Source: Armatimonadetes bacterium UBA1398
GTDB lineage: Bacteria > Armatimonadota > Zipacnadia > UBA1398
Direction of reading: 5' to 3'
DNA: 64,000 bases
Assembly: GCA_002305165.1 (NCBI GenBank)
Contig: DBQI01000028.1
Coordinates: forward strand, 1 to 64,000
Below are positions 26,903-36,332 of this stretch, one piece after another. Made by a program: the position numbers and the translations under genes. Numbering within the stretch: the stretch's first letter is position 1; every line of letters starts with the position of its first letter. Below the pieces are notes generated by a model. It was not told the origin of the DNA. It was given only the letters and a program-made list of their open reading frames with translations, and made no database searches.

Positions 26903-27484
26903 ATGACTGAGCCCTCGGCCTCGGAACAGACTGCGGCGCGCCATGAGCGCACCAGGGATCTGGTCTTCGGCGGGATGATGATCGCCTTGGGCGTTCTCGC
27001 GCCCATCGCGTTCCATGCCGCGGGTTGGGGCGGCGCTATCTTCCTGCCGATGCACCTTCCGGTGCTGATGGCGGGTCTCCTGGTCTCCTGGCGCGTGGCG
27101 CTGTTTGTCGGCCTGCTGACGCCCATCGTGTCGTCGGCGCTTACAGGGATGCCGCCGCCCCTCCCAACCACGCCGATCATGGCCGTCGAGCTGATCGTCC
27201 TCGCCGTGGCCGCGTCGCTGCTCCGTCGCACGGGGATGTCGGTATGGGTCGCTGCGCCCCTCGCCATAGGGGCGCGGATCGCCATTCGACCTGTGATCTT
27301 CCTGCTGGCCGTACCCCTGCTGCAGGTTGAGGCGGGGTTCCGCGAGTTCGTTATTGTGACTCTCCTGCAGGGTTGGCCGGGCATCGTGTTGCAGATACTC
27401 CTGGCGCCGACGTTGGTGGCCCTGATCGAGGGGCAGCGAACCGCGCACGTGGCGTCGAGCACGGGAGAGGTCGATCCCCCATGA
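26903..27484 (+). CDS. ECF transporter S component (substrate-binding membrane subunit)
   Basis: A 193-residue, six-helix membrane protein in the style of ECF S components: FGGMMIALGVLAPIAFH, then the characteristic FLPMHLPVLMAGLLVSWRVA and GLLTPIVSSALTGMPPP, followed by a conserved MAVELIVLAVAASLL helix. The substrate (vitamin, cobalamin precursor, metal) cannot be read with confidence. It is the first gene of a four-gene run with FmdE, EcfT and EcfA proteins, so a complete dedicated transporter is encoded. A GTG at 26888 inside the prepilin gene is an alternative start. The stop overlaps the next start (ATGA). Confidence 0.8.
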   Translation: MTEPSASEQTAARHERTRDLVFGGMMIALGVLAPIAFHAAGWGGAIFLPMHLPVLMAGLLVSWRVALFVGLLTPIVSSALTGMPPPLPTTPIMAVELIVLAVAASLLRRTGMSVWVAAPLAIGARIAIRPVIFLLAVPLLQVEAGFREFVIVTLLQGWPGIVLQILLAPTLVALIEGQRTAHVASSTGEVDPP

Positions 27485-27903
27485 GCGAGACCCTCGATCT
27501 GATCTGCAGGATCCACGGCCATGTGGGCCCCTACGTGGTGGCTGGGGTGCGGGCCGGAGAGAGCGCGCTGGAGCACCTCGACGCGCGGCCTCACTTCGGC
27601 GTGGACGCCATCGTCACGGCGCCCGACGCGCCTCCGCCGTCGTGTTTCATCGACGGTGTGCAGCTCAGTACCGGCTGCACCCTCGGCAAGCGGAACATCG
27701 AGCACGTGATCGGCGAGACGGTGGAGCTGATCCTGCGCAACCGCGACACGGGCGAAGCGGTGCGGGTCGTCCTGAACCAGGACCTGGTGGCGCGGGCTGT
27801 GGAGATCCTACAGATGCGGAGCGACGTCGAGGCGGGCGCCTTCATGCTGGAGTGCCCGTGGGATGAGCTCCTCACCCTCGAAGCGTGCCAGTGGCCCCGC
27901 TGA
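27481..27903 (+). CDS. FmdE-family protein
   Basis: A 140-residue protein of the FmdE family (named after formylmethanofuran dehydrogenase operon subunit E). Signature features are the N-terminal HGHVGPYVVAGVRAGE, a DAIVTAP strand and the CFIDGVQLSTGCTLGKRNIE segment with two Cys that bind metal in structures of relatives. The family's biochemical role is unclear. Its place inside an ECF operon, overlapping both neighbours, suggests it handles the transported metal or cofactor. No zinc-ribbon tail, which some FmdE proteins have, is present. Confidence 0.85.
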   Translation: MSETLDLICRIHGHVGPYVVAGVRAGESALEHLDARPHFGVDAIVTAPDAPPPSCFIDGVQLSTGCTLGKRNIEHVIGETVELILRNRDTGEAVRVVLNQDLVARAVEILQMRSDVEAGAFMLECPWDELLTLEACQWPR

Positions 27904-28643
27904 GCCCCCTCGGGCGGGCCCTCGGCTGGCTGAGTCCTCCCGCGCGGGGCGCGATGGGGCTGCTCTGGATCATCGCGGCCTGCGTGCCCTCGGTGACTCG
28001 CCCGCTGGGCCTCAGTATCACAGCCACTCTGGCGTTGATTGGGCTGCTGCTGGCCGGCGGCTCGCTGAAAGCCGTGGGACTGCGGCTCGTGGGGGTGTTG
28101 AGCTTCACCGTGCTGACTGTCCTGGGGCTGGCCGTATTGCCCAGCCAGCCCGGCGCCACTCTCGTGGCGCTGCCGCTCGGGTTGGCGGCGCCTGCGGAGG
28201 GCCTCTTCTTCGTGCTCGACATCGCTGTGCGCGCGGCGCTCCTCATCACGGTCGCGCTCGCTCTGGGCCGGGTCTTCACGGCCCGGGAGTTCCTGCTGGC
28301 CCTCAATGGGCTCCCCATTCCGACCACGCCCCGGTGCTTGCTGTACCTCAGCGGCCTGAGTCTGTCCCGCGTGAAGGCCGACCTCTTCCGGCTGTTCCGC
28401 GCGCGCAGAGCGAGGGGCGGTGTCAGAGGCTGGTCGGCGGTCCGCTCCTCTATGAGCATCCTCGGAGTCCTCATCGTGCGAGCAGGCCGCTCAGCGGAGC
28501 GACAGGCCTTCGCGCTCCAAGCCCGGGGCTTCGCGGACCGGTTCCCCACCCTCGATGACGAGAGCCCGAGCCTCCCCCTCCCCGAACTGGTGGTTGCGGC
28601 GGTCCTGGGAGGTGTGCCGGTATGGCTGGCAACGCTGGCCTAA
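27885..28643 (+). CDS. ECF transporter T component (EcfT/CbiQ-like)
   Basis: A 252-residue membrane protein with helices at about residues 22-38, 42-60, 64-85 and 100-125, followed by the cytoplasmic EcfT coupling region containing ARRARGG (the A-R-x repeats that contact the ATPases). The C-terminal helix is GVPVWLATLA. It overlaps FmdE by 19 bp and EcfA by 22 bp. The GTG start at 27885 has no strong ribosome-binding site, consistent with translational coupling. Confidence 0.82.
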   Translation: MPVAPLSPLGRALGWLSPPARGAMGLLWIIAACVPSVTRPLGLSITATLALIGLLLAGGSLKAVGLRLVGVLSFTVLTVLGLAVLPSQPGATLVALPLGLAAPAEGLFFVLDIAVRAALLITVALALGRVFTAREFLLALNGLPIPTTPRCLLYLSGLSLSRVKADLFRLFRARRARGGVRGWSAVRSSMSILGVLIVRAGRSAERQAFALQARGFADRFPTLDDESPSLPLPELVVAAVLGGVPVWLATLA

Positions 28644-29299
28644 TAGCCGCCGAGGGGCTGTGCTATGCGTTCCCCAACGGCGTGAGCGCCCTGGATCAGG
28701 TCCAACTCCGCGTTCATGCCGGTGAGCGTGTTGCCCTGATCGGCGCGAATGGCGCGGGGAAGTCCACGCTTCTCCTGGCACTCGCGGAGCTGCTGCCGTG
28801 TCGGGGCAAGGTACGGCGCGCCCCGGGCTGTCGAGTCAGCATCGTGTTCCAGGATCCGGACGACCAGCTCTTCATGCCGAGCGTGCTTGACGAGGTCGCC
28901 TTCGCGCCACTCAACGCTGGGTTGGCGAGGCCGGAGGCCCGAAAGCAGGCCATGGCCGCTCTTGAGCGGTTCGGCCTTGCGGGGCTGGAAGAGCGGCATC
29001 CCAGCGCCCTGAGCATCGGGCAGCGCAAACGGCTGTGCCTCGCCATCGCTATGGCGATGACGCCGGACCTGCTGCTCCTCGATGAGCCCTTCGCGGGACT
29101 CGATCCGGCGGGCTCTCGCGAGTTGGCACGGTGGCTCGGTGGCCTCGAGGTCGCCTTCGTGCTCGCCACGCACAACCTCGAGCTTGCCGGCTCCCTGACC
29201 GAGCGCTGCGTGGTGCTTCAGGGGGGACGTGTGGTTCTGGAGTGCCCCACCGCGGAGGCGATCGCGGACGCTGACCGGCTGCGGGATATGGGACTCTGA
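28622..29299 (+). CDS. ECF transporter ATP-binding protein (EcfA/CbiO-like)
   Basis: A 225-residue ABC ATPase. Walker A is GANGAGKST, the Q-loop is VFQDPDDQLFM, the signature is LSIGQRKRLCLA (S-I-G-Q in place of S-G-G-Q), Walker B is LLLLDEPF and the H-loop is ATHNLEL. The DDQLF motif after the Q-loop is typical of cobalt/nickel and vitamin ECF ATPases. Only one ATPase is encoded, so it probably acts as a homodimer. GGAGG lies upstream of the ATG. Confidence 0.93.
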   Translation: MAGNAGLIAAEGLCYAFPNGVSALDQVQLRVHAGERVALIGANGAGKSTLLLALAELLPCRGKVRRAPGCRVSIVFQDPDDQLFMPSVLDEVAFAPLNAGLARPEARKQAMAALERFGLAGLEERHPSALSIGQRKRLCLAIAMAMTPDLLLLDEPFAGLDPAGSRELARWLGGLEVAFVLATHNLELAGSLTERCVVLQGGRVVLECPTAEAIADADRLRDMGL

Positions 29300-29387
29300 G
29301 GCCATCGACCCAGGGGGAATGGGGGCTGTGCCGCGAATACCCACCCCAGGCGCTACAGATCACCGGCGCCCCTCGGAGGCGAACTCT

Positions 29388-30809
29388 ATGCGATCCCTGC
29401 CGCTGGCACTGTTCATCCTCTGTGCGCCCGCCGGCGCCCTGGCTCAGGAGGAGTCCATGAACCCCCTCACCGACTGGTTCCATGAAGCTGGGTACGGTGT
29501 CTTCGTCCACTATCTCGAGGGCTTGCAGAACAACCCTGAGAGCCTGCAGAGCCTCGGCCGTGGAACCTCGTGGGACGAGTGCGTCGCGGAGTTCGACACG
29601 GAGCTGTTCGCGGAGACGATGGTCGAGGTTCGGGCGCGGTATGTGATCTTCACCATCATGCAGATCCAGCGAACGCTCATCGCCCCGAACCAGACCTTCG
29701 ATCAGATCAGCGGGTATGCGCCAGGGGAGGCGTGCGCGACCCGGGACCTGATCGCCGACCTGGCGGAGTCTCTCAACAAGCGCGGCATCCGGCTCATGCT
29801 CTACTTCACCGGCGACGGACCACGCGGCGATGCCCAAGCGGCGCAGGCATTCGGATGGGGCGATCCCGTGAGCGATGAGTTCGTGGAGAAGTGGACGAGC
29901 GTTGCGCGCGAGTACAGCGATCGGTATGGCGAGCGCGTAGCAGGTTGGTGGGTCGATGGTTGCTACCCATGGATCGGGTACAACGATGAGAACCTGGCAG
30001 TCTTCGCGGCAGCGCTGAAGGCGGGCAACCCAGCGTCCATCGTGGCCTTCAACCGCGGCGTGGACCCCTCCGTGCTGTCCTATACTCCCCATGAGGACTA
30101 CACGTGCGGGGAGCAGAACCGCTTCTACGACATGCCCGTGTCGCGGTTCATCGAAGGGGAGCAGTGGCACATCCTGAGCTACCTGGGCGACTGGTGGGGC
30201 GGCCCCGGCAGCAACTACACCAAGCGTGAGCTGGCCGACTACGTCTGGGACGTTCACCAGCGCGGCGGCGTGGTATCCATCGACGTCGCTCTCTTCCGCG
30301 ATGGCAGCCTGGACCGCTCCCAGATAGAGATGCTCAAGGCCGTGGGCGCGATGATGGACGAAGGGCAGGCCTGGGAGCCGATACCGCCTGGCAATGTGGC
30401 CTTTCGCAAGCCCAGTCGGCTCCTGAGCCTCGACGGCATCCGCGAGCTGGTACCCAGCTCCCAGATCCACTATGCCCGCAATGGCGTAGATGGCGACCCA
30501 GCGACGGTAGCACAGGGCGCCCACGAGTGGCCGTGGACCTACCACGTTGACCTCATCGACACAGTGGCTGTGGGACGCCTCAGGGTGACCTTCGGCGGGA
30601 CCTACCCGACGCACGTGGAGATCCGACTCTCGGCCGACGGCCAGGAGTGGACGACCGTGCTTGCTCGCGAGGATCACGACGGGACGCCGCTGGAGGTCAC
30701 CGTAGACCCCGTCGAAGCCCGCTATGTGCGCGTGCTCTCGTTCAAGCCCGATGGGCCTGACCAACCCGGCGGACAGATGTCCGTGGCCGAACTCGAGGTC
30801 TACGAGTGA
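29388..30809 (+). CDS. secreted GH29 (alpha-L-fucosidase)-like protein with C-terminal discoidin domain
   Basis: A 473-residue exported protein (signal peptide to AQEES). The catalytic-like region spans about residues 28-340: WFHEAGYGVFVHYLEG as the N-terminal GH29 hallmark, RGIRLMLYFTGDGP, then VAGWWVDGCYPW where an Asp sits at the position of the family nucleophile. Residues about 355-473 are an F5/8-type-C domain. No usual acid/base was identified, so activity is uncertain. GGAGG lies 8 nt before ATG 29388. Confidence 0.78.
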   Translation: MRSLPLALFILCAPAGALAQEESMNPLTDWFHEAGYGVFVHYLEGLQNNPESLQSLGRGTSWDECVAEFDTELFAETMVEVRARYVIFTIMQIQRTLIAPNQTFDQISGYAPGEACATRDLIADLAESLNKRGIRLMLYFTGDGPRGDAQAAQAFGWGDPVSDEFVEKWTSVAREYSDRYGERVAGWWVDGCYPWIGYNDENLAVFAAALKAGNPASIVAFNRGVDPSVLSYTPHEDYTCGEQNRFYDMPVSRFIEGEQWHILSYLGDWWGGPGSNYTKRELADYVWDVHQRGGVVSIDVALFRDGSLDRSQIEMLKAVGAMMDEGQAWEPIPPGNVAFRKPSRLLSLDGIRELVPSSQIHYARNGVDGDPATVAQGAHEWPWTYHVDLIDTVAVGRLRVTFGGTYPTHVEIRLSADGQEWTTVLAREDHDGTPLEVTVDPVEARYVRVLSFKPDGPDQPGGQMSVAELEVYE

Positions 30810-30922
30810 ACTCGACGCCCCCTACACGGTAGCCTCCGAGTACCAAGTGACCGCCAAAGCCGCGACGGCAGCCACGGTGAGCTCCGCGCGCCGGTTATTC
30901 CGTATGCCTATCTCCCAGAGCA

Positions 30923-32101
30923 TCACGCTCTGAACAGCGGCACATCCACTGGCTCGCCTCCACGAGAGACGGACTCGATGGAGAGCGGGACGATGGAGCT
31001 CCACGCCACGGCATCGTAGACGTCGATGGGCGGCGGCTCGCCGGTGAGGACGGCCTGAATGAAGTCGGCGACGACGAAGTAGTCGCCGCCCCCGTGTCCC
31101 GCAGCTTGCGCTGTCTCTCCCTCTGCCTTCCACCGTGGATGCTCGAAGTCATCGGCTAGCTCCCACAGCGACTGCCATTGGGGCTCGCCCTCGGGAGAGC
31201 GATCCTTGATCCACACCAGGGGCGACTCGCCGTGCCAGCGCTCCGAGAGGTACGAGCCAGACGTCCCCTGGAGCACGTAGTGGGTCATGTTGTGCGGCCG
31301 GGGTGAAGCACTGTCGACACGGAGGACGATGACGCATCCCCGCCGCGTGGTGATGACGGTAGTGGCGGAGTCGCCGGCTGGCATGCGGTTCGGGGAGGCT
31401 AGCGGATGGTCCGACCCCATGTGTTCCGCCACGTAGCGCCACCCGCCTTCGGCCCGAGTCACGAAGGTCGCCGTGCTCACCATCCGATCACCGCGATGGA
31501 TACCGAGCCACTGGGCCACGGGTCCCAGGGAGTGGGTGGGGTACCAGTTCCCCTGCACCGGGTTCGCTCGGGACCGGCCGCGCCAGTTCAGCGACCCATC
31601 GGGGTCGAACATGAGGCTACGGCAGTCGTGGATGTACGCTCCCTCGGCGTAAGTGGGCTCGCCGAGCACGCCCTGCCGCACCATGTTCAGCACCATCATG
31701 TTAGGCCGTGTGTAGCAGTAGTTCTCGGCCATCATGTAGGTCTTGCCCGAGGCCCGTACCGCCTCGATGAGCCGCCAGCAATCCTCGATGGTTGTGGCGG
31801 CGTAGACCTCGGAGAGAACATGCAGCCCAGCCTGGAGAGCTTGAACGGCCTGCTCGGCATGTAGCGCCGGAGGAGTTGCCACGAATACGGCATCGATCTC
31901 TCCGGAGCCAAGCATGTCCTCATACCGGGCGTACGTCTTCAAGTCGGGCTGATCGCGCCGCCAGCGCTCCAGCACGGTTTCGTCGATATCACAGACGGCG
32001 GAGAGCCGCACCTTGTCTGGCAGGACCCTCTCGGCGCCGACCACGCAGCCTCCCCGGTTCCCGCCGACGACACCCATACGCACAGGGCCTCCGTGAGCCA
32101 A
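30923..32101 (-). CDS. Gfo/Idh/MocA-family oxidoreductase with altered EKP motif
   Basis: A 392-residue protein with an NAD(P)-binding N-terminus (RMGVVGGNRGGCVVGAERV) and the usual DAVFVATPPALHAEQA. At the position of the catalytic EKP the sequence reads LSEVYAATT, so the Lys of active family members is replaced. The C-terminal part has NWYPTHSLGPVAQWLG, retaining the family's His. It may be a non-oxidoreductase member or use another residue. The start is TTG 32101 with GGAGGG 6 nt upstream; ATG 32077 is an alternative. It is divergent from ftsK and convergent with the GH29-like gene. Confidence 0.85.
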   Translation of the reverse strand: MAHGGPVRMGVVGGNRGGCVVGAERVLPDKVRLSAVCDIDETVLERWRRDQPDLKTYARYEDMLGSGEIDAVFVATPPALHAEQAVQALQAGLHVLSEVYAATTIEDCWRLIEAVRASGKTYMMAENYCYTRPNMMVLNMVRQGVLGEPTYAEGAYIHDCRSLMFDPDGSLNWRGRSRANPVQGNWYPTHSLGPVAQWLGIHRGDRMVSTATFVTRAEGGWRYVAEHMGSDHPLASPNRMPAGDSATTVITTRRGCVIVLRVDSASPRPHNMTHYVLQGTSGSYLSERWHGESPLVWIKDRSPEGEPQWQSLWELADDFEHPRWKAEGETAQAAGHGGGDYFVVADFIQAVLTGEPPPIDVYDAVAWSSIVPLSIESVSRGGEPVDVPLFRA

Positions 32102-32347
32102 TCGATACCCTCCTCGGTTGCACGTTCATGCCTGACGGGGGTGGTGCTTCTCTGTCCGATACCCCAGCGCCTTCGGATGGCTGTTGGCCGGGACCGTGGC
32201 GCAGTTTGGGCATCAAAACCTATAACCAGCTTCACTGTACGCCTCGGAGACGGTGAACAGGCCCGCCGAGCCAGCCGTTCTACCCATGAGGGCAAGCGTA
32301 TCGGGGTGGGGCGCCCTCTGCGACTGTGTGGTAAGGGACCGTGTGAC

Positions 32348-34768
32348 ATGGCTACCAAGAAGCAGACTAGACGTCCGAAGGCTGCGAGTCGGCGGCCTGC
32401 GGACATCCCCGAGGATGTCCGAGTGAAGTACGAGATCGGCGGCATCCTTCTGGGCACTTTCGGGGCAGTGATACTCGTAGCCCTGACTCTGGGCATCCGC
32501 GGACCCGCCGGGGAGGCCATCCAGGAGACCATGTTCGTGCTATTCGGCGCCGGGGCTGCCCTGGTGCCGTTGGCGATCATTGCCATAGCCGCCTACCTGT
32601 GCTTCCGTCTGGAACCCCTTCCCTGGTCCCCCAAAGCCATCGCCATAGGGTGCCTCTATGTCATCGCCCTGGCAGGCGTGCACTGCTTTGCGCCGGCGGG
32701 CGAGGAGTTCCAGCTGGACGTGCTGATGAGCCACGGCGGCTACCTGGGGGCCATCCCTTGCATCGTCCTTCGCGCGCTCTTCGGCCCCACAGGCGCAGGA
32801 ATCATCCTCGCCGGGCTTGGCTTGGCGGCGATCAGCACCCTCCTGAAGCGGCCCGTGGCCTATATCGCCCAGGACGTCTACGCGAGCGCTGGCGGAGCCG
32901 CGGAGTCAATGCGGCAACGTATGAGCGCACGAACCGAGGACCGACGGCGCCAACGGCTTGCGCGGGACAAGGAGCGCCAGCGCCTCGCCAAGGAGCGTCC
33001 GAGCCGCGAGTCGAACGCCGGCTCCCAGTTCCGCAGGAAGATTGAGGAGACCACCATCGAGGCGCCGGAAGCTCATCCGCTGCCCGAGGCGAATGGCCAG
33101 TACCCCCTCTTCGGCGACAAGCTGGCATCGCGGCCCATCGACGATGAGGTGCCCGAGGGGTTCGAGGATGGCGGCGAGCGGATACGCGAGGAGGATATCC
33201 CCGCCTTCCTGAGAGCCGGCGCTCACGAAGGGAGTGGTGCGCGGGGAAAAGCTCCAGAGGCCTCGCCCCTCGAGGCCGTGCCACGTCGGCAGGGACCCTA
33301 CGAGCCACCTACGGCGGAACTCCTGGACGCGCCGGGGCCCGTAGACGTTAGGCGGCAGGAACGCGAGACCAAAGAGAACATCGCTATCCTCGAGGACACG
33401 CTGGCGAGCTTCAAGATTGGGGCACGAGTCGTCTCCATTGAGCGCGGCCCCGCCATCACCCGTTACGAGGTGGAGCCCGACAAGGGCATTCGAGTGGCGC
33501 GTATCGCCGCCCTCGCCGATGACCTGGCACGCGTGCTCGAGGCAGTGGATGTTCGGATCGAGGCGCCCGTCCCCGGCACCTCCGTGGTCGGGATCGAGGT
33601 TCCGAACAGGACCCGGGGCCTCGTGACTCTCCGTGACATCCTCACCTCGGACGAGATGCTCTCCAACCCCAGCCCCTTGGCCTTCGCCCTCGGCAAGGAC
33701 ATCGCCGGCCAGGTGGTCGTCGGTGACCTGTCGCGCATGCCCCACCTGCTCGTCGCCGGAGCCACGAACTCGGGCAAGAGCGTCTGCCTGAACGCGCTGA
33801 TCCTCTCCATCGTCTTCCGCGCCTCGCCCGACGAGGTCAAGTTCCTCATGATCGACCCCAAACGGGTCGAGCTGTCCCTCTACGACGATATTCCCCATCT
33901 CATCGCACCCGTCGTGCATGACGCGAAGGAAGCGGCTGGGCTGCTGCGCCACGCCATCGTCGAGATGGAGCAGCGGTACCGGACCCTCGCGGGCCTAGGG
34001 GTTCGCAATATCACGGAGTACATCGAACTCGCCCAGGAGCGCGACGATCTCGAGCCGATGCCCTATATCGTCATCGTCGTCGATGAGTTGGCCGATCTGA
34101 TGATGCAGGCCGCGGCCGAGTTCGAGCACTCCATCTGCCGTATCGCTCAGCTGGCGCGCGCCGTGGGGATTCACCTCGTCGTCGCGACTCAGCGACCGTC
34201 GGTCAACGTCGTCACGGGCACCATCAAGGCGAACATCCCCTCCCGCATCTCCTTCGCCGTGTCGAGCCAGACCGACTCGCGGGTCATCCTGGACCAAGTC
34301 GGCGCGGATCGCCTCATCGGACAGGGCGACATGCTCTACTCACCCATCGACGCAAGCAAGCCAAAGCGCATCCAGGGCGCCTACGTCTCCGTCAAGGAGA
34401 TCAACCGGGTCGTGCAGTACCTCCACTCATGGGGCGAACCCGAGTTCGAACTGGAACCCCTCCCCGTGGACACCATGAAGGGGGCCGTGGACCTGCCGTC
34501 GGGCGTGGATGACGAGGGTGTCGATGACGATCTCTTCGGTGAGATCGTGGGTTTCGTCACCACGCAGAAGCGGGTCTCTACCTCGATGCTACAGCGCAAG
34601 TTCCGCATCGGCTATAACCGGGCAGCCCGGCTGATTGACATCCTGGAGGACAAGGGCGTCGTAGGCCCCGCTGACGGTTCGAAGCCTCGCAGGGTTCTCA
34701 ACGGTTTCGCGGGAACGTCTGTATCGCTCGATGAGGATGACGACGCTTACGACGAGGCGACCGGCTAA
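32348..34768 (+). CDS. ftsK: DNA translocase FtsK/SpoIIIE
   Basis: An 806-residue FtsK with four N-terminal membrane helices (about residues 28-170), a charged linker (170-370) and the C-terminal motor (about 375-720). Walker A is GATNSGKS, Walker B is YIVIVVDELADLM, and GVDD with FVTTQKRVSTSMLQRKFRI begins the winged-helix gamma domain that reads KOPS-type DNA signals. It moves chromosomal DNA during division and promotes dimer resolution. The start at 32348 has AAGGGA 9 nt upstream; the longer open frame to 32093 lacks support. It is followed 28 bp later by a lipoprotein gene. Confidence 0.95.
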   Translation: MATKKQTRRPKAASRRPADIPEDVRVKYEIGGILLGTFGAVILVALTLGIRGPAGEAIQETMFVLFGAGAALVPLAIIAIAAYLCFRLEPLPWSPKAIAIGCLYVIALAGVHCFAPAGEEFQLDVLMSHGGYLGAIPCIVLRALFGPTGAGIILAGLGLAAISTLLKRPVAYIAQDVYASAGGAAESMRQRMSARTEDRRRQRLARDKERQRLAKERPSRESNAGSQFRRKIEETTIEAPEAHPLPEANGQYPLFGDKLASRPIDDEVPEGFEDGGERIREEDIPAFLRAGAHEGSGARGKAPEASPLEAVPRRQGPYEPPTAELLDAPGPVDVRRQERETKENIAILEDTLASFKIGARVVSIERGPAITRYEVEPDKGIRVARIAALADDLARVLEAVDVRIEAPVPGTSVVGIEVPNRTRGLVTLRDILTSDEMLSNPSPLAFALGKDIAGQVVVGDLSRMPHLLVAGATNSGKSVCLNALILSIVFRASPDEVKFLMIDPKRVELSLYDDIPHLIAPVVHDAKEAAGLLRHAIVEMEQRYRTLAGLGVRNITEYIELAQERDDLEPMPYIVIVVDELADLMMQAAAEFEHSICRIAQLARAVGIHLVVATQRPSVNVVTGTIKANIPSRISFAVSSQTDSRVILDQVGADRLIGQGDMLYSPIDASKPKRIQGAYVSVKEINRVVQYLHSWGEPEFELEPLPVDTMKGAVDLPSGVDDEGVDDDLFGEIVGFVTTQKRVSTSMLQRKFRIGYNRAARLIDILEDKGVVGPADGSKPRRVLNGFAGTSVSLDEDDDAYDEATG

Positions 34769-34796
34769 CCGCCGGCACCGGAGGAGACTACCCGCG

Positions 34797-36287
34797 ATGC
34801 ATGCTGTGTATCGAAGAAGCCTGCTGGCGGCCGGGCTTGTGATGGTCGCCGCCCTTCTCTGGATGCCTGCCTGCGACGTTCACACATCTGTGACCGTGGT
34901 TCTCTCCGCGAGCAACCCCGCGCCGGTCGTTGGCGATGCGTTCACCGTGTCGGCCACCGTAACCCGGAATGGCGTCCCCCTTCAGGGGCGTACGGTGGGC
35001 TGGTCGGCGGCCCCTGATGGAGCGCTCCAACTGCAGCAGACGACCTCGCAGACTGACGACGCGGGTGTAGCGAGGGTGACGGCCCGTGCGCAGGCAGCGG
35101 GGGAGATCACCGTGGCTGCGACGGTGGACAATGTCACCCAGACCTTGGTGTTGACAGCGGCCGCCGCAGACGGGCCGCGTCTGCGGCTCTCACTGGACCC
35201 GGCGTCGGTCTCTGTGGGCGCTACTGCTGCCGCCTCTGTAGTGCTCACCGTGGATGGTGTTCCACAGGAAGGGCAAGCCATCAACCTGGCGGTCTCCGAT
35301 CCCAGTGTGGTGGCCTTGGAGCCGGTCTCGGTCGTCACCGACGCGGATGGGGCCGCTGCCGCCACCCTGACGGGCCTCGCCGCTGGCTCGGTCCAGGTCT
35401 TGGCCGTCTGGAATGGTCGATCGGTCTCCGCCGACTTCACCGTTGCGGCTCCTCCCCTCCCCGAGTATGTCTTCACTACCTCCGGCCCCCTAGGCGAGAT
35501 ACTCCTCATGGCGAATCAGCCGAGTTCGACGCCCGGCGATCCAGGCTTCGATGACAAGCGGATCCCCGTGGGCACGCAGAGGGACGGCTCGCTGATCCTC
35601 GCCGTCGACGCAAGCTTCGTGAACGCCTATGTCATCGACATGCGCACGCGGGCCGAGACACCGTTCACGCCCGACAGTTTCAGCCTCGTGAGCGCCAGCC
35701 CACGGGCAGCTCTCGCGTCAGGCGTTACGGCGGACGGCGAACGCGTTGTGTGGCTCAGGCGGCAGGCGGCTGGCACACAGATCGTCTCAGCCCGTCTGAA
35801 CGGCGCCAACGCGCGCGTCCTGCTCGAGGCCAGCTTCGCATCGGCTCCCACTTCCATGGCCCTCTCCCCCAACGGGCTTGAGGTCGCTTACACGACCATG
35901 GGCGGCGAGGTCCGCCTGCTCCTAGAGACGGGCAACTCCCGAGCCCTCGAACTGGGCGACTCCACCGGCCCCCTGGCGCTCGACTGGCTCGATGAGGATA
36001 CCCTGGTCGTGGCCGTCAACAACTACAACGGCAGCGCGCGACCGGGCCTTCTATCGGTCCCCGCCTCTGGGGCTGCCCCCTGGCTGCTCTTCAACGACGG
36101 GACAGGCCTACGCTCGGCGCCGTCTGCCGTGTGTGTCGATGGCGCGGGCAATGTCATCTACGATGAACTGGACGCCACCGGTAGCCAGTCGGACATCGTG
36201 CGGCTCGATGCGCCCGGTTACAGCGCTCGGACCGTTCTCGCCGGCGGTGATGTGAGCGAGATGCGACCCGTCCTGACGCGCTTCTAG
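34797..36287 (+). CDS. lipoprotein with bacterial Ig-like domains and a propeller-like C-terminus
   Basis: A 496-residue protein with a hydrophobic leader ending in a lipobox-like WMPAC. Two bacterial Ig-like (Big_1-type) domains lie at about residues 28-125 and 130-220, with the NGVPLQGRTVGWS and DGVPQEGQAINLAV strands and DAGVARVTA/DADGAAAATL motifs. The rest (from FTTSGPLGEILLMANQ) has repeating propeller-like strands (SASPRAALASGVT, SMALSPNGLEVAY). Such proteins are surface-exposed in this kind of genome; no enzymatic residues were seen. Confidence 0.72.
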   Translation: MHAVYRRSLLAAGLVMVAALLWMPACDVHTSVTVVLSASNPAPVVGDAFTVSATVTRNGVPLQGRTVGWSAAPDGALQLQQTTSQTDDAGVARVTARAQAAGEITVAATVDNVTQTLVLTAAAADGPRLRLSLDPASVSVGATAAASVVLTVDGVPQEGQAINLAVSDPSVVALEPVSVVTDADGAAAATLTGLAAGSVQVLAVWNGRSVSADFTVAAPPLPEYVFTTSGPLGEILLMANQPSSTPGDPGFDDKRIPVGTQRDGSLILAVDASFVNAYVIDMRTRAETPFTPDSFSLVSASPRAALASGVTADGERVVWLRRQAAGTQIVSARLNGANARVLLEASFASAPTSMALSPNGLEVAYTTMGGEVRLLLETGNSRALELGDSTGPLALDWLDEDTLVVAVNNYNGSARPGLLSVPASGAAPWLLFNDGTGLRSAPSAVCVDGAGNVIYDELDATGSQSDIVRLDAPGYSARTVLAGGDVSEMRPVLTRF

Positions 36288-36332
36288 GCGCCTGGGGCAG
36301 GGCTCCCACCCGGTCCGGCGAACGAATCGAGC

